Source: Agrobacterium cavarae
Lineage (GTDB): Bacteria > Pseudomonadota > Alphaproteobacteria > Rhizobiales > Rhizobiaceae
Reading direction: 5' to 3'
Length of the DNA stretch: 64,000 nucleotides
Assembly: GCF_004310285.1 (NCBI RefSeq)
Contig: NZ_SISF01000023.1
Span: forward strand, 310,001-374,000
Under the pieces are notes generated by a model. The model saw only the letters and a program-made list of their open reading frames with translations. It searched no databases and was not told where the DNA came from. The first letter of the stretch is position 1. Every line of letters starts with the position of its first letter. Position numbers and translations under genes: made by a program. Positions 28,832 to 37,004 of this stretch are shown in pieces.

Positions 28832-28860
28832 ATCGCGGGTTCAAAACGCCCGCGATTTTT
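28832..28860 (+). terminator. First terminator after rem
   Basis: ATCGCGGG (28832-28839) pairs with CCCGCGAT (28849-28856), followed by a T run. Confidence 0.9.
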
Positions 28861-28889
28861 GTTTATTCATTTCAGCAACATCATTCTCG

Positions 28890-28915
28890 AAGACCGGCCC
28901 GCGCCGGTCTTTTTC
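28890..28915 (+). terminator. Second terminator after rem
   Basis: AAGACCGG (28890-28897) pairs with CCGGTCTT (28904-28911) and is followed by T residues. It backs up the first hairpin ahead of flgE. Confidence 0.88.
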
Positions 28916-29041
28916 GTTTCTGGCCTTCGCTACGCCTCCATGTCCCCAACCGCGCCGAAATTTTCCGTGGTGGAGAAAACAGACAGCCTCACGCAAGGCC
29001 CGCATCCTAACGTCATCAGGAACAGGAATAGAGGATTCGAC

Positions 29042-30319
29042 ATGAGCCTTTTTGGAACGATGAAAACTGCTGTATCCGGCATGGGCGCTCAGGCCAACAA
29101 GCTCGGGACCGTCGGTGATAACATCGCCAACGCCAGCACCACTGGCTACAAGAGCGCATCGACCTCGTTTTCGACGCTCGTTCTGGGCGCGAATGGCGGC
29201 ACCTATAATTCCGGCGGCGTGATGACGAAGGTCAATTACTCCATCACGCAGAACGGACCGTTGCAGTCGACACAATCGCCGACCGATATCGCCATTCAGG
29301 GCGATGGCTTCTTCGTGGTCGAGGACCCGAGCGGAAACGTCTTCCTGACCCGCGCAGGCCAGTTCGTTCCCGACGAAGACGGCTTCCTCGTCAATGCCTC
29401 CGGCTTCAAGCTCTTGGGCTACAAATATGATGGCACCACGCCAACCACCGTCGTCAACAGCTATGACGGTCTTGTGCCTGTCAATGCGTCTGCCGACGGC
29501 ATGCAGGCAACGGCATCGACGCTTGGTTCGCTGACAGGCAATCTAGCCTCTTCGGCGCCGATTGTGGCTGCCGCCAATCGCCCGTCAGCGCCCGGTGCAA
29601 CCGCATCCTCCGTGAATGTCGACCAGGTTAGCACGCTGAAAACGTCCGTCACCGGTTATGATCCGCTGGGTAACTCAGTCAAATATGATTTCTATTTCAC
29701 GAAGACCGCAGACAACCAGTGGGAAGTCTCCGTTTTCGACTCCAAGTTCGCGACAGATCCAGGTGGTTTCCCGTACACTCAACCAGCCCTGCTGACCGAG
29801 ACATTGACGTATGATGCCGGGAAGCTGGAAAACGATCCTCCGACGATCACCCTCGACGATACCACCAACGACATGGAAGTGACGTTCGATCTTTCGGGAA
29901 TGTCTCAGCTGGGCGCCGACAAGTCGACCATCTCTAAGGGTGGCGTCAACGGTAACGCGGCCGAAGCGGTTCAGTCGATCTCCATCACGGCTGACGGCAC
30001 GGTCTACGCGACCTACGCCAAGTCCTCGCCGCGTCCGCTTTATCGCGTGCCACTGGCCGATGTGGCAAGCCCGGACAATCTGAAGGTTCTCTCCGGTAAC
30101 GCGTTCCAGACGACAGCCGAATCGGGCGTCGTCACCTTGGGCTTCGCCGGTCAGACCGGCTATGGCTCCATTGCGTCCAAGCAGCTGGAGCAATCGAACG
30201 TCGATATCGCCAACGAACTGACGGAAATGATCCAGGCGCAGCGCAGCTACACTGCCAACTCGAAGGTCTTCCAAACAGGCTCCGATATGATGGACGTCCT
30301 CATCAATCTGGCACGATAA
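29042..30319 (+). CDS. flgE: Flagellar hook protein FlgE
   Basis: FlgE builds the hook that joins rod and filament. The 425-aa product has the hook N-terminal signature (MSLFGTMKTAVSGMGAQANKLGTVGDNIANASTTGYK), the central GDGFFVVEDPSGNVFLTRAGQF motif, and the C-terminal helix ending NVDIANELTEMIQAQRSYTANSKVFQTGSDMMDVLINL. ATG 29042 is the start; the frame opens earlier, over the rem terminators, but without family support. GAGGATTCGA precedes the ATG. It heads the hook/junction operon flgE-flgK-flgL-flaF-flbT-flgD-fliQ. Confidence 0.97.
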   Translation: MSLFGTMKTAVSGMGAQANKLGTVGDNIANASTTGYKSASTSFSTLVLGANGGTYNSGGVMTKVNYSITQNGPLQSTQSPTDIAIQGDGFFVVEDPSGNVFLTRAGQFVPDEDGFLVNASGFKLLGYKYDGTTPTTVVNSYDGLVPVNASADGMQATASTLGSLTGNLASSAPIVAAANRPSAPGATASSVNVDQVSTLKTSVTGYDPLGNSVKYDFYFTKTADNQWEVSVFDSKFATDPGGFPYTQPALLTETLTYDAGKLENDPPTITLDDTTNDMEVTFDLSGMSQLGADKSTISKGGVNGNAAEAVQSISITADGTVYATYAKSSPRPLYRVPLADVASPDNLKVLSGNAFQTTAESGVVTLGFAGQTGYGSIASKQLEQSNVDIANELTEMIQAQRSYTANSKVFQTGSDMMDVLINLAR

Positions 30320-30339
30320 CGGTTTCTGGAGACGGGTGA

Positions 30340-31782
30340 ATGGCGCTCAGTACGACACTTAATACGGCCAAGGCCACTCTGGGTAACACGTCACTCTCAA
30401 GTGCCGTCGTTTCGAATAACATTTCGAACGCAAGCTCAAGCGACTATAACCGCCGCGCCGCTGTCACCACGGTCAATACGCTGACGGGAGCAATTACCGT
30501 CAAGATCGAGCGTGCCGAAGATAGCGCTCTTTTGAAGCAGTATCTTTCCGCAGCTTCTGATGATGCGGGCAAGCAGAAATTCCTGGCGGGTATGAAGTCG
30601 CTGAGCGTGGTGATGGGCGGTGAGGAATACACCGCTGCCCCGTCCACCTATCTCGCATCCCTGCAGAATGCCCTGAACACCTACGCCGCATCGCCAACGG
30701 ACATCACGCTGGCCTCTGCTGTCGTCAGTGCCGCTACCGATACGACCAATGCGTTGAATTCCTCCACAAAGGCCGTTCAACAGTTGCGGGTGGATGCCGA
30801 CAGCGAAATCAACACGGCAATCACACGGCTGAACCAGTTGCTGAAGGACTTCGGCGACGCCAACGATCAGGTCAAATATGCGACCCAGGTCGGACGCGAC
30901 CCGAACAATGCGCTCGATAAGCGTGAAGGCCTGCTCAAGGAAATATCCGGGATCATCGGCGTTTCTACAGCGACCCGTCCCGGCAATGATGTCGCCATCT
31001 ATACGACGGACGGCACGACTCTCTTCGAAACGACGCCAAGAAAGATCTCCTTCGAGTCCCGCGCCGCCTATGATGCGGACACGACGGGTTCCGGGATTTT
31101 CATCGATGGCGTGATGGTCAAGACGGGCTCTGGCAGCAACACCACGGCGAAGGGTAGCCTTCCCGCACTTCTGCAGCTGCGTGACGAAGTCTATCCAACC
31201 TATCAGGCACAGCTTGACGAAATCGCCCGCGGCCTTATGGGCACGTTTGCCGAACAGGATGGGAGTGGAAATCCGGTTGCCGGCCTGTTCACCACCCGTG
31301 ATGGCTCGACCGTCGATTTTGAAACACCGCAGAAGATTCCGGGTCTTGCCGGCCTGATCTCTGTTTCGGCAGATGCGGTCGCGACCCCGACGAAGCTGCG
31401 CGATGGCGACATTGCGGGCGTCAGTCCGAATGTGGACGGATCGAGCGGCTATTCCAACGTCCTGTACAAATATGCGACCGCGATGAACACGCCGATCGAA
31501 TTCGATCCGGCGGCAGGCATTTCGAGAAATACGACGTTGCTGAGCTTTGCGACGGATTCGGTCGGCTTTGCCGAAGAGTATCGCAGCAACGCCACGTCGG
31601 CGGCGGATAGTACCTCTGCGATGCTGACGAAATCGAAAGAGGCCTACTCGAACGCGACCGGCGTCAATCTCGATGAGGAACTGATCCAGCTTCTCGACAT
31701 CGAGCAGTCCTACAAGGCTGCGGCGAAGCTGATGACGACGGTCGATGAACTTCTGAAGACACTGTTGGCGGCGGCGAACTGA
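30340..31782 (+). CDS. flgK: Hook-filament junction protein FlgK (HAP1)
   Basis: FlgK is the first junction protein between hook and filament. The 480-aa product shows the N-terminal ALSTTLNTAKATLGNTSLSSAVVSNNISNASSSDYNRRA and the C-terminal VNLDEELIQLLDIEQSYKAAAKLMTTVDELLKTLL heptad helix, both typical. It is slightly short in the middle compared with the enteric form. SD-like GGAGACGGGTG precedes it. flgL starts two bases downstream. Confidence 0.95.
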   Translation: MALSTTLNTAKATLGNTSLSSAVVSNNISNASSSDYNRRAAVTTVNTLTGAITVKIERAEDSALLKQYLSAASDDAGKQKFLAGMKSLSVVMGGEEYTAAPSTYLASLQNALNTYAASPTDITLASAVVSAATDTTNALNSSTKAVQQLRVDADSEINTAITRLNQLLKDFGDANDQVKYATQVGRDPNNALDKREGLLKEISGIIGVSTATRPGNDVAIYTTDGTTLFETTPRKISFESRAAYDADTTGSGIFIDGVMVKTGSGSNTTAKGSLPALLQLRDEVYPTYQAQLDEIARGLMGTFAEQDGSGNPVAGLFTTRDGSTVDFETPQKIPGLAGLISVSADAVATPTKLRDGDIAGVSPNVDGSSGYSNVLYKYATAMNTPIEFDPAAGISRNTTLLSFATDSVGFAEEYRSNATSAADSTSAMLTKSKEAYSNATGVNLDEELIQLLDIEQSYKAAAKLMTTVDELLKTLLAAAN

Positions 31783-31783
31783 T

Positions 31784-32797
31784 ATGAAAACCACCTCGAT
31801 CTCATCCCAAAGCGTTAGCACGGCCATGCATTTGACGGTGTCCAATGCGCAGGCTGAAATCAGTAAGCTGCAAAAGGAAGCCGTCACCGGTACCTATTCC
31901 GACGTCGGTGTGGAACTTGGAACGCGGACCTCCACGAGCCTCGACTATACGCGTGAAAGCAAACGCCTTCAGGCGATCGTCGACTCCAACTCCGTGGCCG
32001 AGCAGCGCATGGATGCTTCGCAGCTGGCCATGAAGAACATGTCGGATTCCGCGCAGACCTTGCTGAACTCGGTCATCGCGCTCAGCGGCAATACCGACGC
32101 AAGCAGCCTTGGTGTGGCGAAGACGACAGCGATGTCGGTGCTGGAAAACTTCACGAGCTACGCGAACACCGCAGTCAACGGCGAGTTCCTGTTTTCGGGC
32201 ATCAACACCGACGCGCAGACGCTGGATGATGGGTTCATCGGCAACATCACGAGCAACTTCAAGTCAGCTTTCGACACTGCTTTTCCGGACCCATCGACGG
32301 CCTCTGCCAGCGACGTTGCAGCCTTTCTGCAGGACTACCAGGATAATTTCGACTGGCCGTCCTGGACGAACGCTTCCGATACGGCCATGAGCAGCCGGAT
32401 CAGCACCTCGGAGACGGTCTCGACATCCGCCAGCGCCAATGAATCCGGGTTCAAGAACCTTGTCCTGGCGACGGTCATCTCCTCGCAGCTGGTCGATGCC
32501 GGTCTCGGCCCCGACGCGCTTTCGGTGGTGAACGACGCCACGACGAAGCTCGCGGGTTCCGCCATCTCCAACATTGATACCCAGCGCGCAAAAATCGGCT
32601 TGTCCCAGGAGCGAGTGGAGAAGGCGAATACCTATATGAGCGCGCAGAAAACGATCATCGATACCCAGCTGACCGATCTTGTTGGCATCGACACCTACGA
32701 GGCGTCGACCCGCCTTACGACCCTTCTGAACCAGGTCGAGACGTCATACACAATTACATCGAAGATCCAGGGGCTTAGCCTCGTCAATTTCATCTAG
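31784..32797 (+). CDS. flgL: Hook-filament junction protein FlgL (HAP3)
   Basis: FlgL forms the second junction ring and contacts the first flagellin. The 337-aa product has a flagellin-like N-domain (STAMHLTVSNAQAEISKLQKEAVTGTYSDVGVELG) and C-domain (LVGIDTYEASTRLTTLLNQVETSYTITSKIQGLSLVNFI). It starts with the second base after the flgK stop, so the two are likely translated together. 54 bases separate it from flaF. Confidence 0.93.
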   Translation: MKTTSISSQSVSTAMHLTVSNAQAEISKLQKEAVTGTYSDVGVELGTRTSTSLDYTRESKRLQAIVDSNSVAEQRMDASQLAMKNMSDSAQTLLNSVIALSGNTDASSLGVAKTTAMSVLENFTSYANTAVNGEFLFSGINTDAQTLDDGFIGNITSNFKSAFDTAFPDPSTASASDVAAFLQDYQDNFDWPSWTNASDTAMSSRISTSETVSTSASANESGFKNLVLATVISSQLVDAGLGPDALSVVNDATTKLAGSAISNIDTQRAKIGLSQERVEKANTYMSAQKTIIDTQLTDLVGIDTYEASTRLTTLLNQVETSYTITSKIQGLSLVNFI

Positions 32798-32851
32798 CAG
32801 GAATAATTCCGCCGATGACGGGCGGCACATCGGGCCATGAAGGAAAGATAA

Positions 32852-33199
32852 ATGTTCCAGTTTTCATATGCGGAGATCATGGAGGATGACCCCCATATTG
32901 CCCGCAACAGGGAGAGACAGGTCCTTGAGCGATCTATCGAACTCCTGGAGGTCGCCAAGCGACAGGAAAAATATGGCAAGGACGGGATCGAGGCGATTTT
33001 CTACACCAGGCGGGTCTGGACGCGCTTCGTAGATGATCTCCAGCAGCCAGAAAATGAACTGCCGGTTGAACTCAAAGCCAACCTGATTTCCATCGCCATC
33101 TGGATTCTCAAAGAATGCGAGCAGATACGCAAGCGTAATTCGACGAACTACCAAGGCATTATTGACGTGACAACCATCATCAAGGATGGACTTAAATGA
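32852..33199 (+). CDS. flaF: Flagellin synthesis regulator FlaF
   Basis: FlaF is a small cytosolic protein needed for flagellin production in alphaproteobacteria, working opposite to FlbT. The 115-aa product is mainly helical ([38 protein letters not shown]) with a conserved [33 protein letters not shown] block. The last four bases overlap flbT (ATGA), so the two are co-translated. In this window the flagellin mRNA leaders carry paired hairpins, which are the likely level of FlaF/FlbT action. Confidence 0.94.
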   Translation: MFQFSYAEIMEDDPHIARNRERQVLERSIELLEVAKRQEKYGKDGIEAIFYTRRVWTRFVDDLQQPENELPVELKANLISIAIWILKECEQIRKRNSTNYQGIIDVTTIIKDGLK

Positions 33200-33642
33200 A
33201 AAGTACACTGCGGATTTCCTTGAAGTCTGGGGAAAAGATCTTCATCAACGGCGCTGTTCTTCGCGTCGACAGGAAGGTTTCCCTGGAATTCCTCAATGAT
33301 GTGACATTTCTCCTTGAGAACCATGTGTTGCAGCTTGAGGATACGACGACACCTCTGCGGCAGCTGTACTTCATCGTACAGATGATGTTGATCAATCCGG
33401 AAGGCAAGGAGCAGTCTCTGACACTCTTCCGCAAGTCGATCACCATGCTGCTTGCGACCTTCAAGAACGAAGAAATCCGTTCTGAGCTGAAGCGCATCGA
33501 CGCCACCGTCTCGTCGGGCCGTCCCTTCGATGCGCTGAAGACCATCCGTGGTCTTTACGCCAAGGAAGAAACCATTCTCAACAGCCATGAAATCACGCCG
33601 GCCGTTGTCAACGAATTGCGAAGGGAAATCGCACCATGGTAG
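33196..33642 (+). CDS. flbT: Flagellin mRNA regulator FlbT
   Basis: FlbT binds the 5' untranslated region of flagellin mRNA in Caulobacter and controls its stability and translation. The 148-aa product starts [45 protein letters not shown], the conserved beta-rich half, followed by a helical part. It overlaps flaF by four bases and its end overlaps flgD. Three of the four flagellins here have matching leader structures, so FlbT is a good candidate for their regulator. Confidence 0.94.
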   Translation: MKSTLRISLKSGEKIFINGAVLRVDRKVSLEFLNDVTFLLENHVLQLEDTTTPLRQLYFIVQMMLINPEGKEQSLTLFRKSITMLLATFKNEEIRSELKRIDATVSSGRPFDALKTIRGLYAKEETILNSHEITPAVVNELRREIAPW

Positions 33643-34049
33643 ACGCTGTAGCGAGTGCCACATCGACACAGACGACCTCTGCATCGAAAACCGACTCCAA
33701 AAAGGCGTCGCTGGATTACGACAACTTCCTCAAGCTCTTGATCACGCAGATGAAGAACCAGGATCCGACGAATCCAATGGATCCGAGTGCGCAGGTCGCC
33801 CAGTTGGCAACCTTCTCGCAGGTCGAGCAGTCAATCAAGATGAATACCAATCTGGAAAGCCTGATCTCGGCATCGTCGCTGTCGAACGCGTCTTCCTATA
33901 TCGGCAAGACGATCACCAGCGCCGACGGCCAGACCAGCGGTGTCGTGAAGTCGGTGGAAGTCACCGCCGAGGGCCTCTCCGCCACCACGGTTGCCGGCTC
34001 GACGATTGCAATCGGCCAGGGCATCAAAATCTCGCAGACGGCGTCTTAA
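33636..34049 (+). CDS. flgD: Flagellar hook assembly scaffold FlgD
   Basis: FlgD caps the growing hook and is not kept in the finished structure. The 137-aa product is short, lacking the C-terminal Ig-like domains of enteric FlgD, as is normal in rhizobia. The conserved region [43 protein letters not shown] is intact. Its start overlaps the end of flbT by seven bases. A 104-base gap, with no terminator, leads to fliQ. Confidence 0.94.
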   Translation: MVDAVASATSTQTTSASKTDSKKASLDYDNFLKLLITQMKNQDPTNPMDPSAQVAQLATFSQVEQSIKMNTNLESLISASSLSNASSYIGKTITSADGQTSGVVKSVEVTAEGLSATTVAGSTIAIGQGIKISQTAS

Positions 34050-34153
34050 CGCCTTCTGTCGAATCATATAGCATCTCTGATGGTCGCATCATGCGGCCAT
34101 GCCCACCGTTTCAGGTTCGGCATCCTTTAGCCGAATGAGACGAGCGGACCGAG

Positions 34154-34420
34154 ATGAACGAGGCAGACGCTCTCGATATCATGCAAAATGCGATATGGAC
34201 CGTGCTCATCGCATCGGGTCCTGCGGTTCTTGCCGCAATGACAGTCGGTATTATCATCGCATTCGTGCAGGCCCTGACCCAGATTCAGGAAATGACGCTG
34301 ACTTTCGTACCGAAGATCATCGCCGTCATGGTGGCCATCGCCTTTTCAGCGCCGTTTGTCGGTGCGCAGATCTCCCTCTTCACCAATCTGGTGTTCTCCC
34401 GCATCCAGTCGGGATTCTAA
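34154..34420 (+). CDS. fliQ: Flagellar export gate protein FliQ
   Basis: FliQ is a small membrane subunit of the export gate, forming a helical complex with FliP and FliR. The 88-aa product has two membrane helices (AIWTVLIASGPAVLAAMTVGIIIAFVQAL and FVPKIIAVMVAIAFSAPFVGAQI) around the conserved TQIQEMTLTFVPK turn. It is normally followed at once by flhA and fliR in rhizobia; here the next 250 bases hold no such gene and accessory genes begin. The coding sequence itself is complete. Confidence 0.95.
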   Translation: MNEADALDIMQNAIWTVLIASGPAVLAAMTVGIIIAFVQALTQIQEMTLTFVPKIIAVMVAIAFSAPFVGAQISLFTNLVFSRIQSGF

Positions 34421-34525
34421 TCTGGACCAAGCGACTGCGTTCGTTGACGCCCGCTTGGCGTTTCTATCGTCTGCTGTTCAATCATTGAGGGGCATGCAGC
34501 GAAAGTTACACGAGTCCTAAACGCC

Positions 34526-34568
34526 GTGCGTCCTAACGGACGCATAAAGGACGGGCTGATGCTGTAGA
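34526..34568. repeat. Rhizobial-type repeat just downstream of fliQ
   Basis: TGCGTCC (34527-34533) and GGACGCA (34538-34544) form a stem, followed by TAAAGGACGGGCTGATGCTG. This resembles rhizobial intergenic repeats of the GTGCGTCC...GGACGCACAAAGGACGCTGTAG kind, recalled but not searched. It lies near the change from flagellar to accessory genes. Confidence 0.5.
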
Positions 34569-34672
34569 ACGCGCAGGCGAAGCAGCGAGAAGGGCGATCA
34601 GCCGTTGCGGTCTAGCATCGAAAAAGGAGCCCTAGGGGCGATACTAACACCCGCTGCAAGGACATTCTCCAA

Positions 34673-35836
34673 TCAGTTGGAGCAGCAAACGCTCTTCACA
34701 TAAGTGTTGCCGACGGTCATGAACGCGTCGTCCGGCACAGAGCCTTTTTCCTTCAAATCTTTGAGAAGTCCGGCGGCCTCATCCGGGGGAAGCGAACGCA
34801 TCAGCGCAACCGCAAACCACTTGTTGGTCGCAAGATACGCTGTCACCGGCAGCGAGGAACCCCGAACATAAGCGGCCGCTTCTGCGAAATTATCGAAGCT
34901 TTTGATCTGGATGAACCTGTTGTCGAAGGGCTGACTGAGAAATTGGTCTACTTTTACCCAATTATGGTGCACGTAGCCCTCTTTCCCCTTTGTTCGTACT
35001 AAGTACCATCTATCTCCAATAGCCAGTATGTCTACCTTGTCGCCGTTACGTAACGAGATCAGCTTCTCCGACTTTTGATCTTCGCCAGCTCGTAAAAATT
35101 CCTTACCTTTGGGGACACGAATTTTTCCAGTTTTCGCGAGCGGTATTTGGAAGCGAGGATCGTCGTCAGCGATACGGTATGCCGGCAGCGCTGCAGTTTC
35201 GGACGCTGAAGGCTGCGTGTTCGCTGAGACTTCCGTTTCAGGAGGAGGCGGTACGTTTCCAAGAGTTGTGACGCGGTACTGCTGCATCTCGCTTTTAGAC
35301 AGGTAACGCATATCGTCCTTCTCGTACCGCAGCGATAACTGCAGCAGAGATGGGTCGATCCCCATTTCTGTCATGTAACTGATCGTCTCTGCAGTCTGAT
35401 GCTGGATATAGGATACCGCGTCATCCACAGAGATTGCTGAGGTGTCGGCGAAAGAAGTCTTATGAACGCCTATGGAACCCGTCTCGGCAAAACGGACAGT
35501 TCCACCCATGAAAGCTAGAGCGCAGGCGGAAGAACATTCCATTCCTCGCATCTGAAACGTCGGAAGGCTAAGAGCACGGATAAGCCTGCCAAGCTCTATA
35601 GCTTTGGAGGGGTTGCCTCCTATGGAGTTGAAGACGACGATTCCAGAACGTGTGCCGAGCCCTTTCGCAAACGATACGAACGACGACAGACTTTCGCTTG
35701 GCTCAAACACGCCCGAAACGAGGATTACAGACTTCGTTGCATCAATGGGCTCGGTAGAAAACGTCAGCGCCGTGGCCCCGGCGGGAAACAACAAAGCGGC
35801 AATGGCTGCACCCACCAAGAAACGCTTAACAAACAT
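34673..35836 (-). CDS. Secreted ClpP/crotonase-like protease with SH3-like domain
   Basis: The 387-aa product has a signal peptide (FVKRFLVGAAIAALLFPAGATALT). The N-terminal domain resembles predicted periplasmic ClpP-fold proteins: an oxyanion-type turn FNSIGGNPSKAIELGRLIR, a likely nucleophile in ECSSACALAFMGG, and GSIGVHKT. The segment about residues 255-310 (FLRAGEDQKSEKLISLRNGDKVDILAIGDRWYLVRTKGKEGYVHHNWV) reads as a bacterial SH3 domain. The end carries a SPOR-like or helical tail and a CC pair. ATG 35836 with GGGGA eight bases upstream is preferred to the TTG 15 bases earlier. Substrate and role are unknown; it is the first accessory gene after fliQ. Confidence 0.8.
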   Translation of the reverse strand: MFVKRFLVGAAIAALLFPAGATALTFSTEPIDATKSVILVSGVFEPSESLSSFVSFAKGLGTRSGIVVFNSIGGNPSKAIELGRLIRALSLPTFQMRGMECSSACALAFMGGTVRFAETGSIGVHKTSFADTSAISVDDAVSYIQHQTAETISYMTEMGIDPSLLQLSLRYEKDDMRYLSKSEMQQYRVTTLGNVPPPPETEVSANTQPSASETAALPAYRIADDDPRFQIPLAKTGKIRVPKGKEFLRAGEDQKSEKLISLRNGDKVDILAIGDRWYLVRTKGKEGYVHHNWVKVDQFLSQPFDNRFIQIKSFDNFAEAAAYVRGSSLPVTAYLATNKWFAVALMRSLPPDEAAGLLKDLKEKGSVPDDAFMTVGNTYVKSVCCSN

Positions 35837-35978
35837 TGATGCGATCCCCAACGCAATTTTGCGCCAATTTTATATCCCAGAACGCTCACATTACCAGAGG
35901 TCCTATATTCGTGAACTAACTGAAACCTAAACTGCACTATAGGAGCCGCGCTGTCTGTCTCGTCGACACTTGTACTCT

Positions 35979-36218
35979 TCAGCCGCCGCCCTGAGAGATA
36001 AAGCGCTTGCCTTCGTCAGTCAGAACAAGGCGAGGCGCGCCATTCGAAGCGATTTCTCGCACGAAGGCTTCTCTTTCAAGGCTAGCGACGGTTGAGGTCG
36101 AGATGCGCTTGTCGCCAACCAGCCACACCCGACCCGAACGCCGTTGATAACGATACTGGTGGATCGCCGACAACGAGCGGATTGCACTTCGTGAAAGCTG
36201 TTTTTCACCAGATGTCAT
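35979..36218 (-). CDS. Small winged-helix-like protein
   Basis: The 79-aa product (MTSGEKQLSRSAIRSLSAIHQYRY...) contains an arrangement like a small winged helix: an RSAIRSLSAIHQ helix, a STSTVASLEREAFVREI recognition-like helix, and a LVLTDEGKRFIS wing strand. This suggests a DNA-binding protein of MarR-like shape, without a ligand domain. ATG 36218 is used because AGGAGCC stands upstream. It is monocistronic, between the secreted protease and unassigned DNA. Confidence 0.6.
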   Translation of the reverse strand: MTSGEKQLSRSAIRSLSAIHQYRYQRRSGRVWLVGDKRISTSTVASLEREAFVREIASNGAPRLVLTDEGKRFISQGGG

Positions 36219-36538
36219 TATGACGGCTCCTATGAATGTTCTCTCTACGTTCATGTGATGATGGCTGTATGAGCTTTCAAGTGCGCGTCCTGTCATGTCC
36301 AGATTTTGGAAGGAAGGCTTTCGGGGATTCCTTGGCTGCGCTCGTCTGCGCGTGGATGGGCGAGTGAGACTTGGATCGAGCCGCCAAAGCACGCGGCGAC
36401 GAGACTTCGGCCATTAAGGATCCGCCGCCGGGCGTTTATTGAGCCCTCGTCACAGCTTAGCCTAGCCTCAGCATTCCCCATCCACCATATAGATCCATCA
36501 CCCGAAGCCGTGGCTCACATTGAAAGGGAGGACGCTGA
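36219..36538. other. Unassigned intergenic region
   Basis: 320 bases between two small divergent genes. No reading frame with a ribosome site, no repeat pair and no strong hairpin was seen. The stretch ACCATAT at 36485-36491 matches the core of repeats upstream of tnsA but is too short to call a transposon end. Confidence 0.5.
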
Positions 36539-36799
36539 ATGGCTTACAATGCAAAGCCCGGAGATGTTTGTTTGTTTGAAAACGAAAAAGCTGGGCACGA
36601 AACCGCTCCTGACCATCGCGGCTACTTCATCGCAGACCGCGATATCAAGGCAGGAGAGAAAGTCGAACTCGCGCTCTGGGCAGGACGCCCGAACAGCCTG
36701 CGGTCGTTTAGCGGTCGCCTCTCGGCCCACAAGAGTGGCGTTTCTCCAGAGCCTGAACCCGTCGATCTTTTCGGAAATCCAATTAAGCCCAAAGCATAA
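36539..36799 (+). CDS. Small hypothetical protein, DUF736-like
   Basis: The 86-residue product begins MAYNAKPGDVCLFENEKAGHETAPDHRGYFI and includes AGEKVELALWAG, resembling rhizobial DUF736-type small proteins (start with G-x-LFxNE, then a PD-x-x-G turn and an LAxW strand). A GGGAGGA box lies seven bases before the ATG. It is followed by a gap and the transposition operon on the other strand. The function of the family is not known to me. Confidence 0.65.
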   Translation: MAYNAKPGDVCLFENEKAGHETAPDHRGYFIADRDIKAGEKVELALWAGRPNSLRSFSGRLSAHKSGVSPEPEPVDLFGNPIKPKA

Positions 36800-36956
36800 C
36801 GACGGTCGGGCGTCACCAGCAATTGATGGTGCGGCCCCTAAAGTTCGGCCCTGATGAATATGAGAGCCCAGGTTTCTTGGGGTTTCGGAGGAAGATCGTT
36901 CATCTGCCCATTGCAGAAAGTGCGATTATCGGTGGCCGGAATAGCCTCATAGGCAA

Positions 36957-36985
36957 AGAAAAACCCGCTTTCGCGGGTTTTAAAA
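36957..36985. terminator. Bidirectional terminator after tniQ
   Basis: CCCGC (36964-36968) and GCGGG (36973-36977) form a stem with an AT-rich extension (AAACCCGC...GCGGGTTT), flanked by A on one side and T on the other. It probably ends the tns operon and any rightward transcript. Confidence 0.85.
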
Positions 36986-37004
36986 ACTGTATCCGGATGC
37001 TGCA

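Noticed and set aside
28859..29041. Upstream extension of flgE over the rem terminators
   Set aside because: Conserved FlgE begins MSLFGTMKTAVSG at 29042 and the extension reads through a terminator hairpin.
30436..31887. 483-codon leftward frame opposite flgK
   Set aside because: Antisense to FlgK; Arg/His-rich with no domain and no ribosome site.
35935..35950. TATAGGAGCCGCG as the left end of the Tn7-like element, similar to TGTAGGGAGCCGCG near 43167-43180 (reverse strand)
   Set aside because: ATAGGAGCCG occurs elsewhere in the window (1341 and, reversed, near 36230), so the match has little weight; no repeats follow it.
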